This document shows positions 1 through 5,506 of a stretch of DNA of 5,526 nucleotides, one piece after another. The DNA is from CAYSDH01 sp964429805 (GTDB lineage: Bacteria > Bacteroidota > Bacteroidia > Flavobacteriales_D > JABDKJ01). Under the pieces are notes generated by a model. It ran no database searches. It was given only the letters and a program-made list of their open reading frames with translations, and had not been told where the DNA came from. Position 1 is the stretch's first letter. Each line of letters opens with the position of its first letter. The DNA lies in assembly GCA_964429805.1 (NCBI GenBank), contig CAYSDH010000119.1, positions 1 to 5,526 of the forward strand. The letters run 5' to 3'. Position numbers and translations under genes: made by a program.

Positions 1-101
1 CTACAACGGAACAAATGTATGGCATGTGCCAATGGCGGAGCCGTGCGAAGCGCGGTGAGCGGGTGGCTTTGTGCGAGGCATATGATATACATGGTGTTGT
101 G
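1..101. repeat. Large imperfect palindrome, probable intergenic repeat element
   Basis: This stretch folds back on itself over about 100 bases. ACAAC at 3-7 pairs with GTTGT at 96-100. Bases 15-30 pair with 77-92 over 16 positions, with one mismatch (22/85) and two G-T wobbles. Inside lies a tight hairpin, 41-46 with 50-55, closed by a three-base GAA loop. The GC-rich core and arms ending in ACAAC/GTTGT resemble palindromic intergenic repeats I associate with Bacteroidetes genomes, but I cannot confirm a family. It may instead, or also, be a bidirectional terminator for a gene to the left. The left edge is cut by the window, so the true boundary is unknown. No convincing gene overlaps it. Confidence 0.55.
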
Positions 102-187
102 CTTTCGTTTTTCTCGTTATGGCTATCAATATACAAACAGCCAGAAGTTTAATTGATTCTCGATTCCAATTATTCTCGGCAACACTC

Positions 188-217
188 TTGCCAATTCCAA
201 AGAATGACATACTTTTG
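188..217 (+). promoter_or_regulatory. Candidate Bacteroidetes-type promoter of the methionine operon
   Basis: TACTTTTG at 210-217 matches the Bacteroidetes -7 consensus TAnnTTTG exactly, and TTG at 188-190 lies 19 bases upstream, inside the usual spacing for the -33 element. Transcription would start at about 222-226, some 30 bases before the SAM riboswitch. That is the expected place for a promoter whose transcript is controlled by the riboswitch. The -33 element sits in the right arm of a small hairpin (178-182 with 188-192). The start site is predicted from the motif only. Confidence 0.6.
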
Positions 218-221
218 CCTC

Positions 222-235
222 GTTCAAATTTGAAC
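222..235. promoter_or_regulatory. Perfect 14-base palindrome at the predicted transcription start
   Basis: GTTCAAATTTGAAC is perfectly self-complementary and begins four bases after the -7 element. On DNA it could be an operator for a dimeric repressor that blocks initiation. In RNA it could form a 5-bp stem with an AATT loop at the very 5' end of the leader. I do not recognise it as the site of a known regulator. The palindrome is directly visible; any function is inferred. Confidence 0.35.
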
Positions 236-251
236 ACACGTTATTTACATC

Positions 252-354
252 ACTTATCGAGAAAGGTGGAGGGTATGGCCCGATGAAACCTTAGCAACCC
301 TTGCGAGAGCAAGTAGGTGCTAATTCCATCCCGAGTAATCGGGAAGAGATAAGT
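252..354 (+). promoter_or_regulatory. SAM-I (S-box) riboswitch aptamer
   Basis: This is a classic S-box aptamer that binds S-adenosylmethionine in the nascent mRNA leader. Helix P1 pairs 252-258 with 348-354. The P2 arm carries the conserved GGTGGAGGG (265-273) and GATGAAACC (282-290) segments, followed by GCAACC (294-299). P3 pairs 300-304 with 309-313 around a GAGA tetraloop. J3/4 contains the conserved GGTGCTAATTCC (316-327). P4 pairs 330-334 with 339-343 around a GTAA tetraloop. The expected pseudoknot can form between TGGC (276-279) and GCTA (319-322), with one G-U pair. It precedes the three methionine-pathway genes and should switch them off when SAM is abundant. Confidence 0.96.
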
Positions 355-383
355 CAGAAGATACTCCTGAGCCTCTTTTGACT
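352..383 (+). promoter_or_regulatory. Antiterminator of the SAM riboswitch
   Basis: AGTCAGAAGA (352-361) can pair with TCTTTTGACT (374-383) as ten consecutive base pairs, one of them G-U, around a 12-base loop. The left arm takes 352-354 from riboswitch helix P1 and the right arm takes nearly all of the 5' side of the terminator. The helix is therefore exclusive with both. This is the normal S-box arrangement: without SAM the antiterminator forms and transcription continues; with SAM bound, P1 is held and the terminator forms. The pairing is read from the sequence; the switching is inferred from S-box biology. Confidence 0.8.
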
Positions 384-410
384 ATATGTCGAAAGAGGCT
401 TTGTCTTTTT
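369..410 (+). terminator. Riboswitch-controlled intrinsic terminator
   Basis: Bases 371-382 pair with 388-399 as a 12-bp stem with a single G-U pair and a five-base loop (TATAT). The core GCCTCTTT/AAAGAGGC is perfect. A T-rich tail, TTTGTCTTTTT, follows at 400-410. It lies 37 bases upstream of the first start codon, so termination here would prevent expression of the whole operon. It competes with the antiterminator at 352-383. Confidence 0.9.
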
Positions 411-447
411 CTACCCATTCTCGATCAGTGATCAATTGTAAGGCAGA

Positions 448-867
448 ATGGAAATAGACATAGATAGAAAAAACTCGAATTTTCAATTCGAAGCGCAGCG
501 ACAAGGAGTCAGCATAGACATCTCAGCAAGTTCAGTGCTGACTGGAACGGAGAATTCTGATTTCCGCCCGATGGAACTTATTCTCTCGGCCTTAGGGTCT
601 TGCATGTCCATTGATGTGCTCAACATTCTCTACAAACAAAGGCAGCAAGTCGAGACGTTTCGAATACACGTCCTTGGCCATCGTACAGGTGACATTCCCA
701 CAGTCTTCAAAAGCATAGACATGAAAGTCATTGTTAGTGGACAGATAGATGAAGTACGTCTCGCAAAAGCAATAAAGATGAGCGAAGAGACCTATTGTTC
801 AGTTCACAAAATGCTGAGTCCTACAGTCGAAATCAACACCACTTACCATATCACCAATGAGCAATAA
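448..867 (+). CDS. OsmC/YhfA-family protein (putative thiol-dependent stress protein)
   Basis: The 139-residue product has the length and pattern of the OsmC/Ohr superfamily, closest to the YhfA-like branch. Family members use a pair of cysteines to reduce hydroperoxides in the cytoplasm; for YhfA-like proteins the substrate is generally unknown. The family core is clear: RPMELILSALGSCMSIDV (40-57) carries the first cysteine (Cys52) with a conserved Glu43 nine residues before it, and EETYCSVHKML (113-123) carries the second (Cys117). The 65-residue Cys-Cys spacing fits OsmC. No signal peptide or membrane segment is seen. The ATG is the first in frame after the riboswitch terminator; only a weak AGG lies four bases upstream, as is common in Bacteroidetes. 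It is the first gene of the operon and overlaps metZ by 11 bases, so it should be co-expressed and SAM-repressed. Its role in methionine synthesis is unknown; handling of sulfur or oxidised thiols is speculation. Confidence 0.9.
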   Translation: MEIDIDRKNSNFQFEAQRQGVSIDISASSVLTGTENSDFRPMELILSALGSCMSIDVLNILYKQRQQVETFRIHVLGHRTGDIPTVFKSIDMKVIVSGQIDEVRLAKAIKMSEETYCSVHKMLSPTVEINTTYHITNEQ

Positions 868-2032
868 AGCATTTGAAACAATCGCCATCAGAAATCAGAT
901 GGAGCGAACTATTCAGCGAGAGCATTCGGTACCGCTCTTCCTCACTTCGAGTTTCACTTTTGACAGTGCCGAGCATGGGGCTGCCTTATTTCAAAACGAA
1001 GTCGAGGGCAATCTGTATTCAAGATTCTCCAATCCGAACACAGACGAATTTGTACACAAAATGTGCTTGCTCGAAGGCTGCGAAGCTGGAGTTGCGACCG
1101 CCTCAGGAATGGCTGCGGTTTACACCTCTCTGGCGGCCTTGCTCCATATAGGCGACCACGTAGTCTCTTCTTCGGCCATCTTCGGTAACAGTTTATACAT
1201 CCTGAAGAATATCTTGCCGGGCATGGGCATTGAGAGCACCTTGGTCGATGTGCATGACAATGAAGCCTATGAAAAGGCAATCAGGCCAGAGACTAAGATG
1301 GTCTTCGTAGAGACGCCTTCAAATCCTACACTTGATCTGGCCGACCTTCAGTTTTTGGGCGAATTGTGCAAGTCCAAAGGGATACTGCTGGTAGTAGACA
1401 ATTGCTTTGCGACTCCTTATTTGCAAAAGCCAAAAGATTTTGGAGCGGGACTGGTACTCCATTCGGCAACGAAGTATATCGATGGCCAAGGACGTGTCAT
1501 GGGTGGTGTAATCGTGGGTGATGAAGAACCTGTACAACGCTGCTACGAATTCATTCGCAGGACAGGCGCCTGTCTTGCTCCGTTCAATGCTTGGATACTT
1601 TCCAAGAGCTTAGAAACACTGGCCTTGCGCATGGATCGCCACTGTGACAATGCCGAAAAACTAGCGCACTATCTCGCTCAGCACTCAGACGTTCATCAAG
1701 TGATCTATCCCAATCACAGTTCGCACCCACGATATGCCTTATCCAAGCAAATGAATCGAGGTGGCGGGCTAGTGGCATGTGTCATTAAAGGAGGGACCGA
1801 GCGTGGTGCGCGCCTACTCAATTCGCTGCAATTGCATTCGCTTACGGCCAACCTCGGAGACTCTAGAAGCATTGCTACGCATCCTGCATCCACCACGCAT
1901 TCCAAGATGAGTCGAGAAGAGCAAGAAGCAGTAAATATCAGCCCCGGACTCATCCGATTTTCTGTCGGACTAGAACATGCTGACGATATCATCGAAGACA
2001 TAGATCAAGCATTAAATAAATCTAAATCATGA
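857..2032 (+). CDS. metZ: O-succinylhomoserine (or O-acetylhomoserine) sulfhydrylase, MetZ type
   Basis: This 391-residue PLP enzyme of the Cys/Met metabolism (trans-sulfuration) family should convert O-acylhomoserine plus sulfide to homocysteine in the cytoplasm. The PLP lysine is Lys206 in SATKYIDGQGR (203-213), a motif typical of MetZ. Asp181 (VVDNCFATP) should bind the pyridine nitrogen. Tyr54 and Arg56 (YSRFSNP) form the phosphate site shared between subunits. Arg367 (LIRFSVG) should hold the substrate carboxylate. IFG (108-110) stands where cystathionine synthases usually have a tyrosine, which favours a sulfhydrylase. The length suits MetZ (about 390-400) better than MetY (about 430). 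The N-terminus AIRNQMERTIQREHSVPLFLTSSF fits the family from this ATG, which lies inside the end of the OsmC gene without a Shine-Dalgarno site; translational coupling is likely. Its stop overlaps the next start (ATGA). Cystathionine gamma-synthase is the main alternative; the acyl group used is not decided by sequence reading. Confidence 0.93.
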   Translation: MSNKAFETIAIRNQMERTIQREHSVPLFLTSSFTFDSAEHGAALFQNEVEGNLYSRFSNPNTDEFVHKMCLLEGCEAGVATASGMAAVYTSLAALLHIGDHVVSSSAIFGNSLYILKNILPGMGIESTLVDVHDNEAYEKAIRPETKMVFVETPSNPTLDLADLQFLGELCKSKGILLVVDNCFATPYLQKPKDFGAGLVLHSATKYIDGQGRVMGGVIVGDEEPVQRCYEFIRRTGACLAPFNAWILSKSLETLALRMDRHCDNAEKLAHYLAQHSDVHQVIYPNHSSHPRYALSKQMNRGGGLVACVIKGGTERGARLLNSLQLHSLTANLGDSRSIATHPASTTHSKMSREEQEAVNISPGLIRFSVGLEHADDIIEDIDQALNKSKS

Positions 2033-2994
2033 CAGAACTGAAAACCTATGTTACGGGCAAGGACTTCTTACTTGAGAATGGAAAACAAATTAAGGACCTA
2101 GAGATAGCCTATCATACATTTGGTAAAATGAATGCGGACAAATCAAATGTTGTTTGGGTCTTTCATGCCATTTCCGGAAATTCTGATGTGCTCGATTGGT
2201 GGTCTGGTCTCTTCGGATCTGGCAAGCAATTCGACCCGGCTGACCATTTCATCATCTGTGCCAACACCATAGGATCTCCCTATGGTAGCAGCCGACCGGT
2301 GGATCTGAGTTTCCCGACCTTCTCTCTGCGTGATGTCGTTAAGGCACATCAACTCTTAGCCGCTCATCTCGATATTCAATACATACAAACCGCAATCGGG
2401 GCCTCTTTTGGTGGAGATCAAGCCCTAGAATTCGCTTATGACTTTCAGGGCAAGATTGATCGCCTTTTACTCGTTGCTTCTTGCGCTCGAGAGTCCGCTT
2501 GGGGTATCGCCATTCACGAATCTCAGCGCTTGGCTATGGAGAGTGACACAACTTTCGGCAGCCTACATGGTGGTCAAAGCGGTATGAAAGCAGCCCGATC
2601 TATGGCTATGCTCACCTATCGCACATCTGACTCATTCATTGAACAACAAACGGATGTGGAAGAGAAAGTAGAGGACTTCAACGCCTCTTCCTACATCAGA
2701 TATCAGGGCGATAAATTCGTTGCGCGTTTCGACTCACTTTGTTACCACTACTTGACTCGATGTCTGGATAGTCACAATATCGGTAGAGGTCGTAATGGAG
2801 AGGCGACTGCACTCTCCCGCATTAAAATTCCGACTCTTGTGATTGGTATTGACACGGATACGCTTATTCCGGTCCGCTTTCAGAAATTCATGGCCGAGCA
2901 TTTGCCCAATGGCCGTTACATAGAGATTTCTTCTCAATTTGGCCATGACGGTTTTCTTGTGGAGAATGAGAAAATCATCTCTTGTTTGAATCAA
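2029..2994 (+). other. metX: Domain: MetX-type homoserine O-acyltransferase (residues about 1-322)
   Basis: This alpha/beta-hydrolase domain should transfer an acetyl or succinyl group from CoA to homoserine. The catalytic triad is visible: Ser126 in GASFGG (124-129), Asp277 in DTDTLIP (275-281), and His306 in FGHDGFLVE (304-312). Other MetX signatures are AYHTFGKMNADKSN (27-40), HAISGNSDV (46-54), RYQGDKFVARFD (224-235) and HNIGRGR (249-255). It is short for the family (usually 350-380). The conserved loop that normally follows the GSxYGS motif (xNPxTGxPYG) is missing: SPYGSSRPVDLSFPTFSLRDVV runs straight on at 83-104. The residue after the nucleophile is Phe instead of the usual Met. Confidence 0.9.
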
Positions 2995-5433
2995 TTCGAT
3001 GAAGAAGTTGAGGCCAGCCAGGAGACCATTTCTCGCACCGTATTGAAATTTGGAGGTCGGTCGCTCGCTGATGATCGACTCGCACTAGTGCTTGATATCA
3101 TTGAGAAAGCGAAGTCTGAGAATGCACTGACTTTGGTCGTATCGGCTCGAGCGGATAGCACAGATAGACTCCTGGCCATCTATGCCAAGGTCTTGAGCGA
3201 CCAGTCTTTCGAAAAAGACTTGGAAGAGTTCTTTAAACTTCAAAGAGGTGATGGTCTGCAGATTCACTTGTCTGATCTTGAAATTGAGCTACGTTCTGTT
3301 CTTGAGGCGGTTCGTCAATTGGGTATCGAGGACGCCAAAGTAAAAGACCGAGTACTGGCATTTGGAGAGCGCTTCAGCGCACGCTTCCTGGCAGCGCTCC
3401 TTAAGGAGAATGGCCACAATACCGAGGCCATTGATTCCGATCGTTTGCTCCAATTGTATGAGGTGGGGCATGATTTGAATATTGATATGGTGGAATCTGA
3501 ATCGCGCTGCCATGCTTTTTTCGATGGCTTGGATGCCGACATCATTCCGGTCATCACGGGGTATTTCGGTAGAGATGAGCAAGGGCACATCCGCACACTC
3601 GGAAGAAACGGTACAAACTATAGTGCTACGCTCATCGCTCGATTTATTAAGGCCAGAGAAGTCCAGAATTGGACAGATGTAGATGGTATTTTTACTGCAG
3701 ACCCTCGCTTTGTGCCAAATGCCGAGCCCATAGCTCACATTAGTTATCGGGAAGCAAATGAATTGGCCAACTTCGGAGTAAACGTCCTCCACAGCAAGAC
3801 CATCCTCCCTTTGATGAACAGCGAAATTCCACTTCGCATTTTAAACACGAGGCGCCCCGAATCAAAAGGAACATTAATCGATGCGAAGGGCTCGGGCAAA
3901 GGCATGAAAGCCGTCTCAAAAATCGATGGAGTTTCCTTAGTACGCATCGAGGGCAAGGGTTTGAGTGGGCGCATAGGCATTGACGGACGGATATTCAACA
4001 CCTTGAGTCAAGCGGGCATATCTGTGCGACTGATCTCTCAGGCCTCCTCAGAGCGAGGTATCGGATTTGTCATTGACACTGATGACGCCCGAAGAGCTGA
4101 GCGATTATTGCAGAACGAATTCGAGCAAGAACTACTCGATAATGAAATATCTACCATAGAGGTAGATGACCATATGGCCATCATCGCAATTGTAGGGCGA
4201 CACAATTATGCGCTCGAAAAAGCCATCATGAGCTTGCGCAAGAACGATATTTGGATGCACTTAATCAGCAACAGTATAAGTGGAGAGCACATCTCGTTGG
4301 TTGTGAGTGCAAAGCGTATGAAGAAGGCCTTACGACTGGTACACAGTCAGGTCTTTGGAGTCGTGAAAGTGATGAATGTATTCGCCATCGGAAAAGGAAC
4401 AGTCGGAGGTCGATTCATCGATCAAATCATCGAGACGCATGGTGATGTTGCACAGCAGCGCAACCTTATAATCAACGTCATCGGAGTCGCAGACAGCAGT
4501 CACATGACGATCAATGAAAATGGGCTCGACCGCGAATGGCGCAGAGCCCTGAATACATCTGAAATAGTAAGCAATGTATCTGCTCTCATCAGCACGCTCA
4601 GAAAGTCTGGCATGGAGAATATCGTAGTAGTCGACAACTCTTCCTCGACCGAAATTTCAAAACGATATAAGGACTTTATTTCTGCAGGATTTGACCTGGT
4701 CGCCTCCAATAAAAAGGCTAACTCGATGGACCTGATTTCCTATCTCGATCTACGAAAATTGCTCAAGCATAAAGGTCGATTCTTTTATTACGAGACCAAT
4801 GTGGGCGCAGGTCTTCCCGTAATCGACACCTTGAAACAACTGTATAACTCGGCCGACCCTGTGAGCCGTGTGCGCGGAGTGTTTAGTGGCTCCTTGAGTT
4901 ATTTATTCAATACCTACTGCAAGTCGCAGGCATCTTTTTCTGACATCTTGCTGGAAGCAAAAAATGGTGGTTTAACAGAGCCTGACCCTCGCGAAGACTT
5001 GAGCGGAATAGATGTAGCTCGCAAGCTCATCATCTTAGCTAGAGAAGTGGGCCTGAAGATTGAATTAGACGAAGTACAAGTTCAAAGCCTCGTGCCCGAT
5101 ACGTTTTCGGAAGAAGAATCAGTACATGAGTTCTTGAGCAAGTTGAACCTTCTTGATGAACATTACGGCCCAATTAAAGAGTCTCTTAAGGACGGACAAG
5201 TATTGAGATATATCGGTGATTTGGATGTGGCAAACAAGAACCTCAAGGTCTCTCTTGAATGCATCGATAGTAACTCTCCTTTGGGCGGACTCAAAAACTC
5301 CGATACCATATTCGAGATCTTCACAAAAGGCTATGGCGAGCATCCGATTGTGATTCAAGGAGCAGGTGCTGGCGCAGAAGTTACTGCTCGTGGTGTTTAC
5401 TCTGATTTACTTAGAGTGGGGATGCAGTTGTAA
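2029..5433 (+). CDS. metX-thrA: Trifunctional homoserine O-acyltransferase / aspartokinase / homoserine dehydrogenase
   Basis: One uninterrupted 1134-residue frame joins a MetX acyltransferase (about 1-322), a 15-residue linker, an aspartokinase with two ACT domains (about 337-780), and a homoserine dehydrogenase (about 782-1134). Residues 337-1134 line up along their whole length with E. coli ThrA (820 residues), so this is a ThrA-type enzyme with MetX added in front. No frameshift or internal stop marks the junction (about 2995-3035), and the key motifs of all three enzymes are present, so a real fusion rather than a misassembly is likely. The protein would catalyse the first and third steps from aspartate to homoserine and then acylate homoserine for methionine; aspartate-semialdehyde dehydrogenase must come from elsewhere. 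Its ATG overlaps the metZ stop by four bases, so translation is probably coupled. No signal peptide or membrane segment is seen; it should be cytoplasmic. I recall similar fusions in flavobacteria but could not check. Confidence 0.93.
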   Translation: MTELKTYVTGKDFLLENGKQIKDLEIAYHTFGKMNADKSNVVWVFHAISGNSDVLDWWSGLFGSGKQFDPADHFIICANTIGSPYGSSRPVDLSFPTFSLRDVVKAHQLLAAHLDIQYIQTAIGASFGGDQALEFAYDFQGKIDRLLLVASCARESAWGIAIHESQRLAMESDTTFGSLHGGQSGMKAARSMAMLTYRTSDSFIEQQTDVEEKVEDFNASSYIRYQGDKFVARFDSLCYHYLTRCLDSHNIGRGRNGEATALSRIKIPTLVIGIDTDTLIPVRFQKFMAEHLPNGRYIEISSQFGHDGFLVENEKIISCLNQFDEEVEASQETISRTVLKFGGRSLADDRLALVLDIIEKAKSENALTLVVSARADSTDRLLAIYAKVLSDQSFEKDLEEFFKLQRGDGLQIHLSDLEIELRSVLEAVRQLGIEDAKVKDRVLAFGERFSARFLAALLKENGHNTEAIDSDRLLQLYEVGHDLNIDMVESESRCHAFFDGLDADIIPVITGYFGRDEQGHIRTLGRNGTNYSATLIARFIKAREVQNWTDVDGIFTADPRFVPNAEPIAHISYREANELANFGVNVLHSKTILPLMNSEIPLRILNTRRPESKGTLIDAKGSGKGMKAVSKIDGVSLVRIEGKGLSGRIGIDGRIFNTLSQAGISVRLISQASSERGIGFVIDTDDARRAERLLQNEFEQELLDNEISTIEVDDHMAIIAIVGRHNYALEKAIMSLRKNDIWMHLISNSISGEHISLVVSAKRMKKALRLVHSQVFGVVKVMNVFAIGKGTVGGRFIDQIIETHGDVAQQRNLIINVIGVADSSHMTINENGLDREWRRALNTSEIVSNVSALISTLRKSGMENIVVVDNSSSTEISKRYKDFISAGFDLVASNKKANSMDLISYLDLRKLLKHKGRFFYYETNVGAGLPVIDTLKQLYNSADPVSRVRGVFSGSLSYLFNTYCKSQASFSDILLEAKNGGLTEPDPREDLSGIDVARKLIILAREVGLKIELDEVQVQSLVPDTFSEEESVHEFLSKLNLLDEHYGPIKESLKDGQVLRYIGDLDVANKNLKVSLECIDSNSPLGGLKNSDTIFEIFTKGYGEHPIVIQGAGAGAEVTARGVYSDLLRVGMQL
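3031..4368 (+). other. Domain: aspartokinase with two ACT domains (residues about 335-780)
   Basis: The kinase (about 337-622) should phosphorylate aspartate. It keeps Lys340 (KFGGRS, 340-345), VSARADSTD (371-379) with Thr378, FGER (445-448) with Glu447, LGRNGTNYSA (524-533) with Arg526, WTDVDGIFTADPR (548-560) and FGVNVLHSKTI (582-592). Two positions deviate: the usual KFGGTS is KFGGRS, and the usual GS-Asp after LGR is GT-Asn (Asn530). The first ACT domain (about 633-705) carries ISQASSE (669-675), the threonine-sensing type of motif. The second (about 715-778) has ISNSISGE (746-753) in place of the usual AQGSSE. Feedback inhibition by threonine is likely from the family, but the second site may differ. 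Confidence 0.88.
4372..5433 (+). other. Domain: homoserine dehydrogenase (residues about 782-1134)
   Basis: This domain should reduce aspartate semialdehyde to homoserine with NAD(P)H. The dinucleotide-binding turn is GKGTVGG (788-794). SNKKAN (893-898) carries the conserved lysine of the active site, and TNVGAGLPV (923-931) is the family's substrate motif. EPDPREDLSGIDVARK (984-999) supplies Glu984, Asp995 and Lys999, matching the catalytic Glu208, Asp219 and Lys223 of the yeast enzyme. GVFSGSLSYLFN (950-961) and the C-terminal GAGAGAEVTARGVYSDLLR (1111-1129) complete the ThrA-like pattern. There is no extra ACT domain at the C-terminus, so any regulation would come from the ACT pair ahead of it. 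Nothing essential appears to be missing. Confidence 0.92.
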
Positions 5434-5437
5434 GCTC

Positions 5438-5458
5438 GTATTAGAGTGCACCTAATAC
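5438..5458 (+). other. Small hairpin just after the operon's stop codon
   Basis: GTATTAG (5438-5444) and CTAATAC (5452-5458) form a perfect 7-bp stem with a seven-base loop, four bases after the last stop codon. A short pyrimidine run (CTTCTTT) follows. It is too AT-rich and the T-run too weak to be a convincing terminator alone, but it could protect the mRNA 3' end or assist the next hairpin. Confidence 0.4.
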
Positions 5459-5475
5459 CTTCTTTAATGAAGCAC

Positions 5476-5506
5476 AAAGAACTAAGTTAAAAACCAAGTT
5501 CTTTTT
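5476..5506 (+). terminator. Probable intrinsic terminator of the operon
   Basis: AAAGAACT (5476-5483) pairs perfectly with AGTTCTTT (5497-5504) around a 13-base loop, and the stem runs into a T5 stretch (5502-5506). It sits 43 bases after the last stop codon. The stem is AT-rich and the loop long, so it is weaker than the riboswitch terminator, but this form is common in AT-rich Bacteroidetes intergenic regions. The remaining bases to the window end show no gene. Confidence 0.6.

Noticed and set aside
1..101. Integron attC site
   Set aside because: The ends ACAAC/GTTGT superficially recall attC core sites, but they do not match RYYYAAC and GTTRRRY, and there is no integrase or cassette array.
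156..187. Two direct copies of ATTCTCG (156-162 and 172-178), 16 bases apart, with a third copy at 417-423
   Set aside because: Only seven bases are shared and the neighbouring bases differ; this is likely chance, although an activator site upstream of the promoter cannot be excluded.
178..192. Hairpin GGCAA/TTGCC upstream of the riboswitch
   Set aside because: A 5-bp stem with no T-run, lying upstream of the predicted transcription start; not supported as a terminator or RNA feature.
1..237. A 78-residue open frame on the minus strand
   Set aside because: It runs through the palindrome, the operon promoter and the start-site palindrome, has no recognisable domain, and its composition looks like translated intergenic DNA.
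2980..3050. Possible misassembly or missed stop joining separate metX and thrA genes
   Set aside because: The frame is continuous with a plausible acidic linker, there is no internal start with a ribosome site at the junction, and both sides keep all family motifs.
3289..3792. A 167-residue open frame on the minus strand inside the fusion gene
   Set aside because: It is antisense to the conserved aspartokinase motifs, has no recognisable domain, and is explained by codon bias of the real gene.
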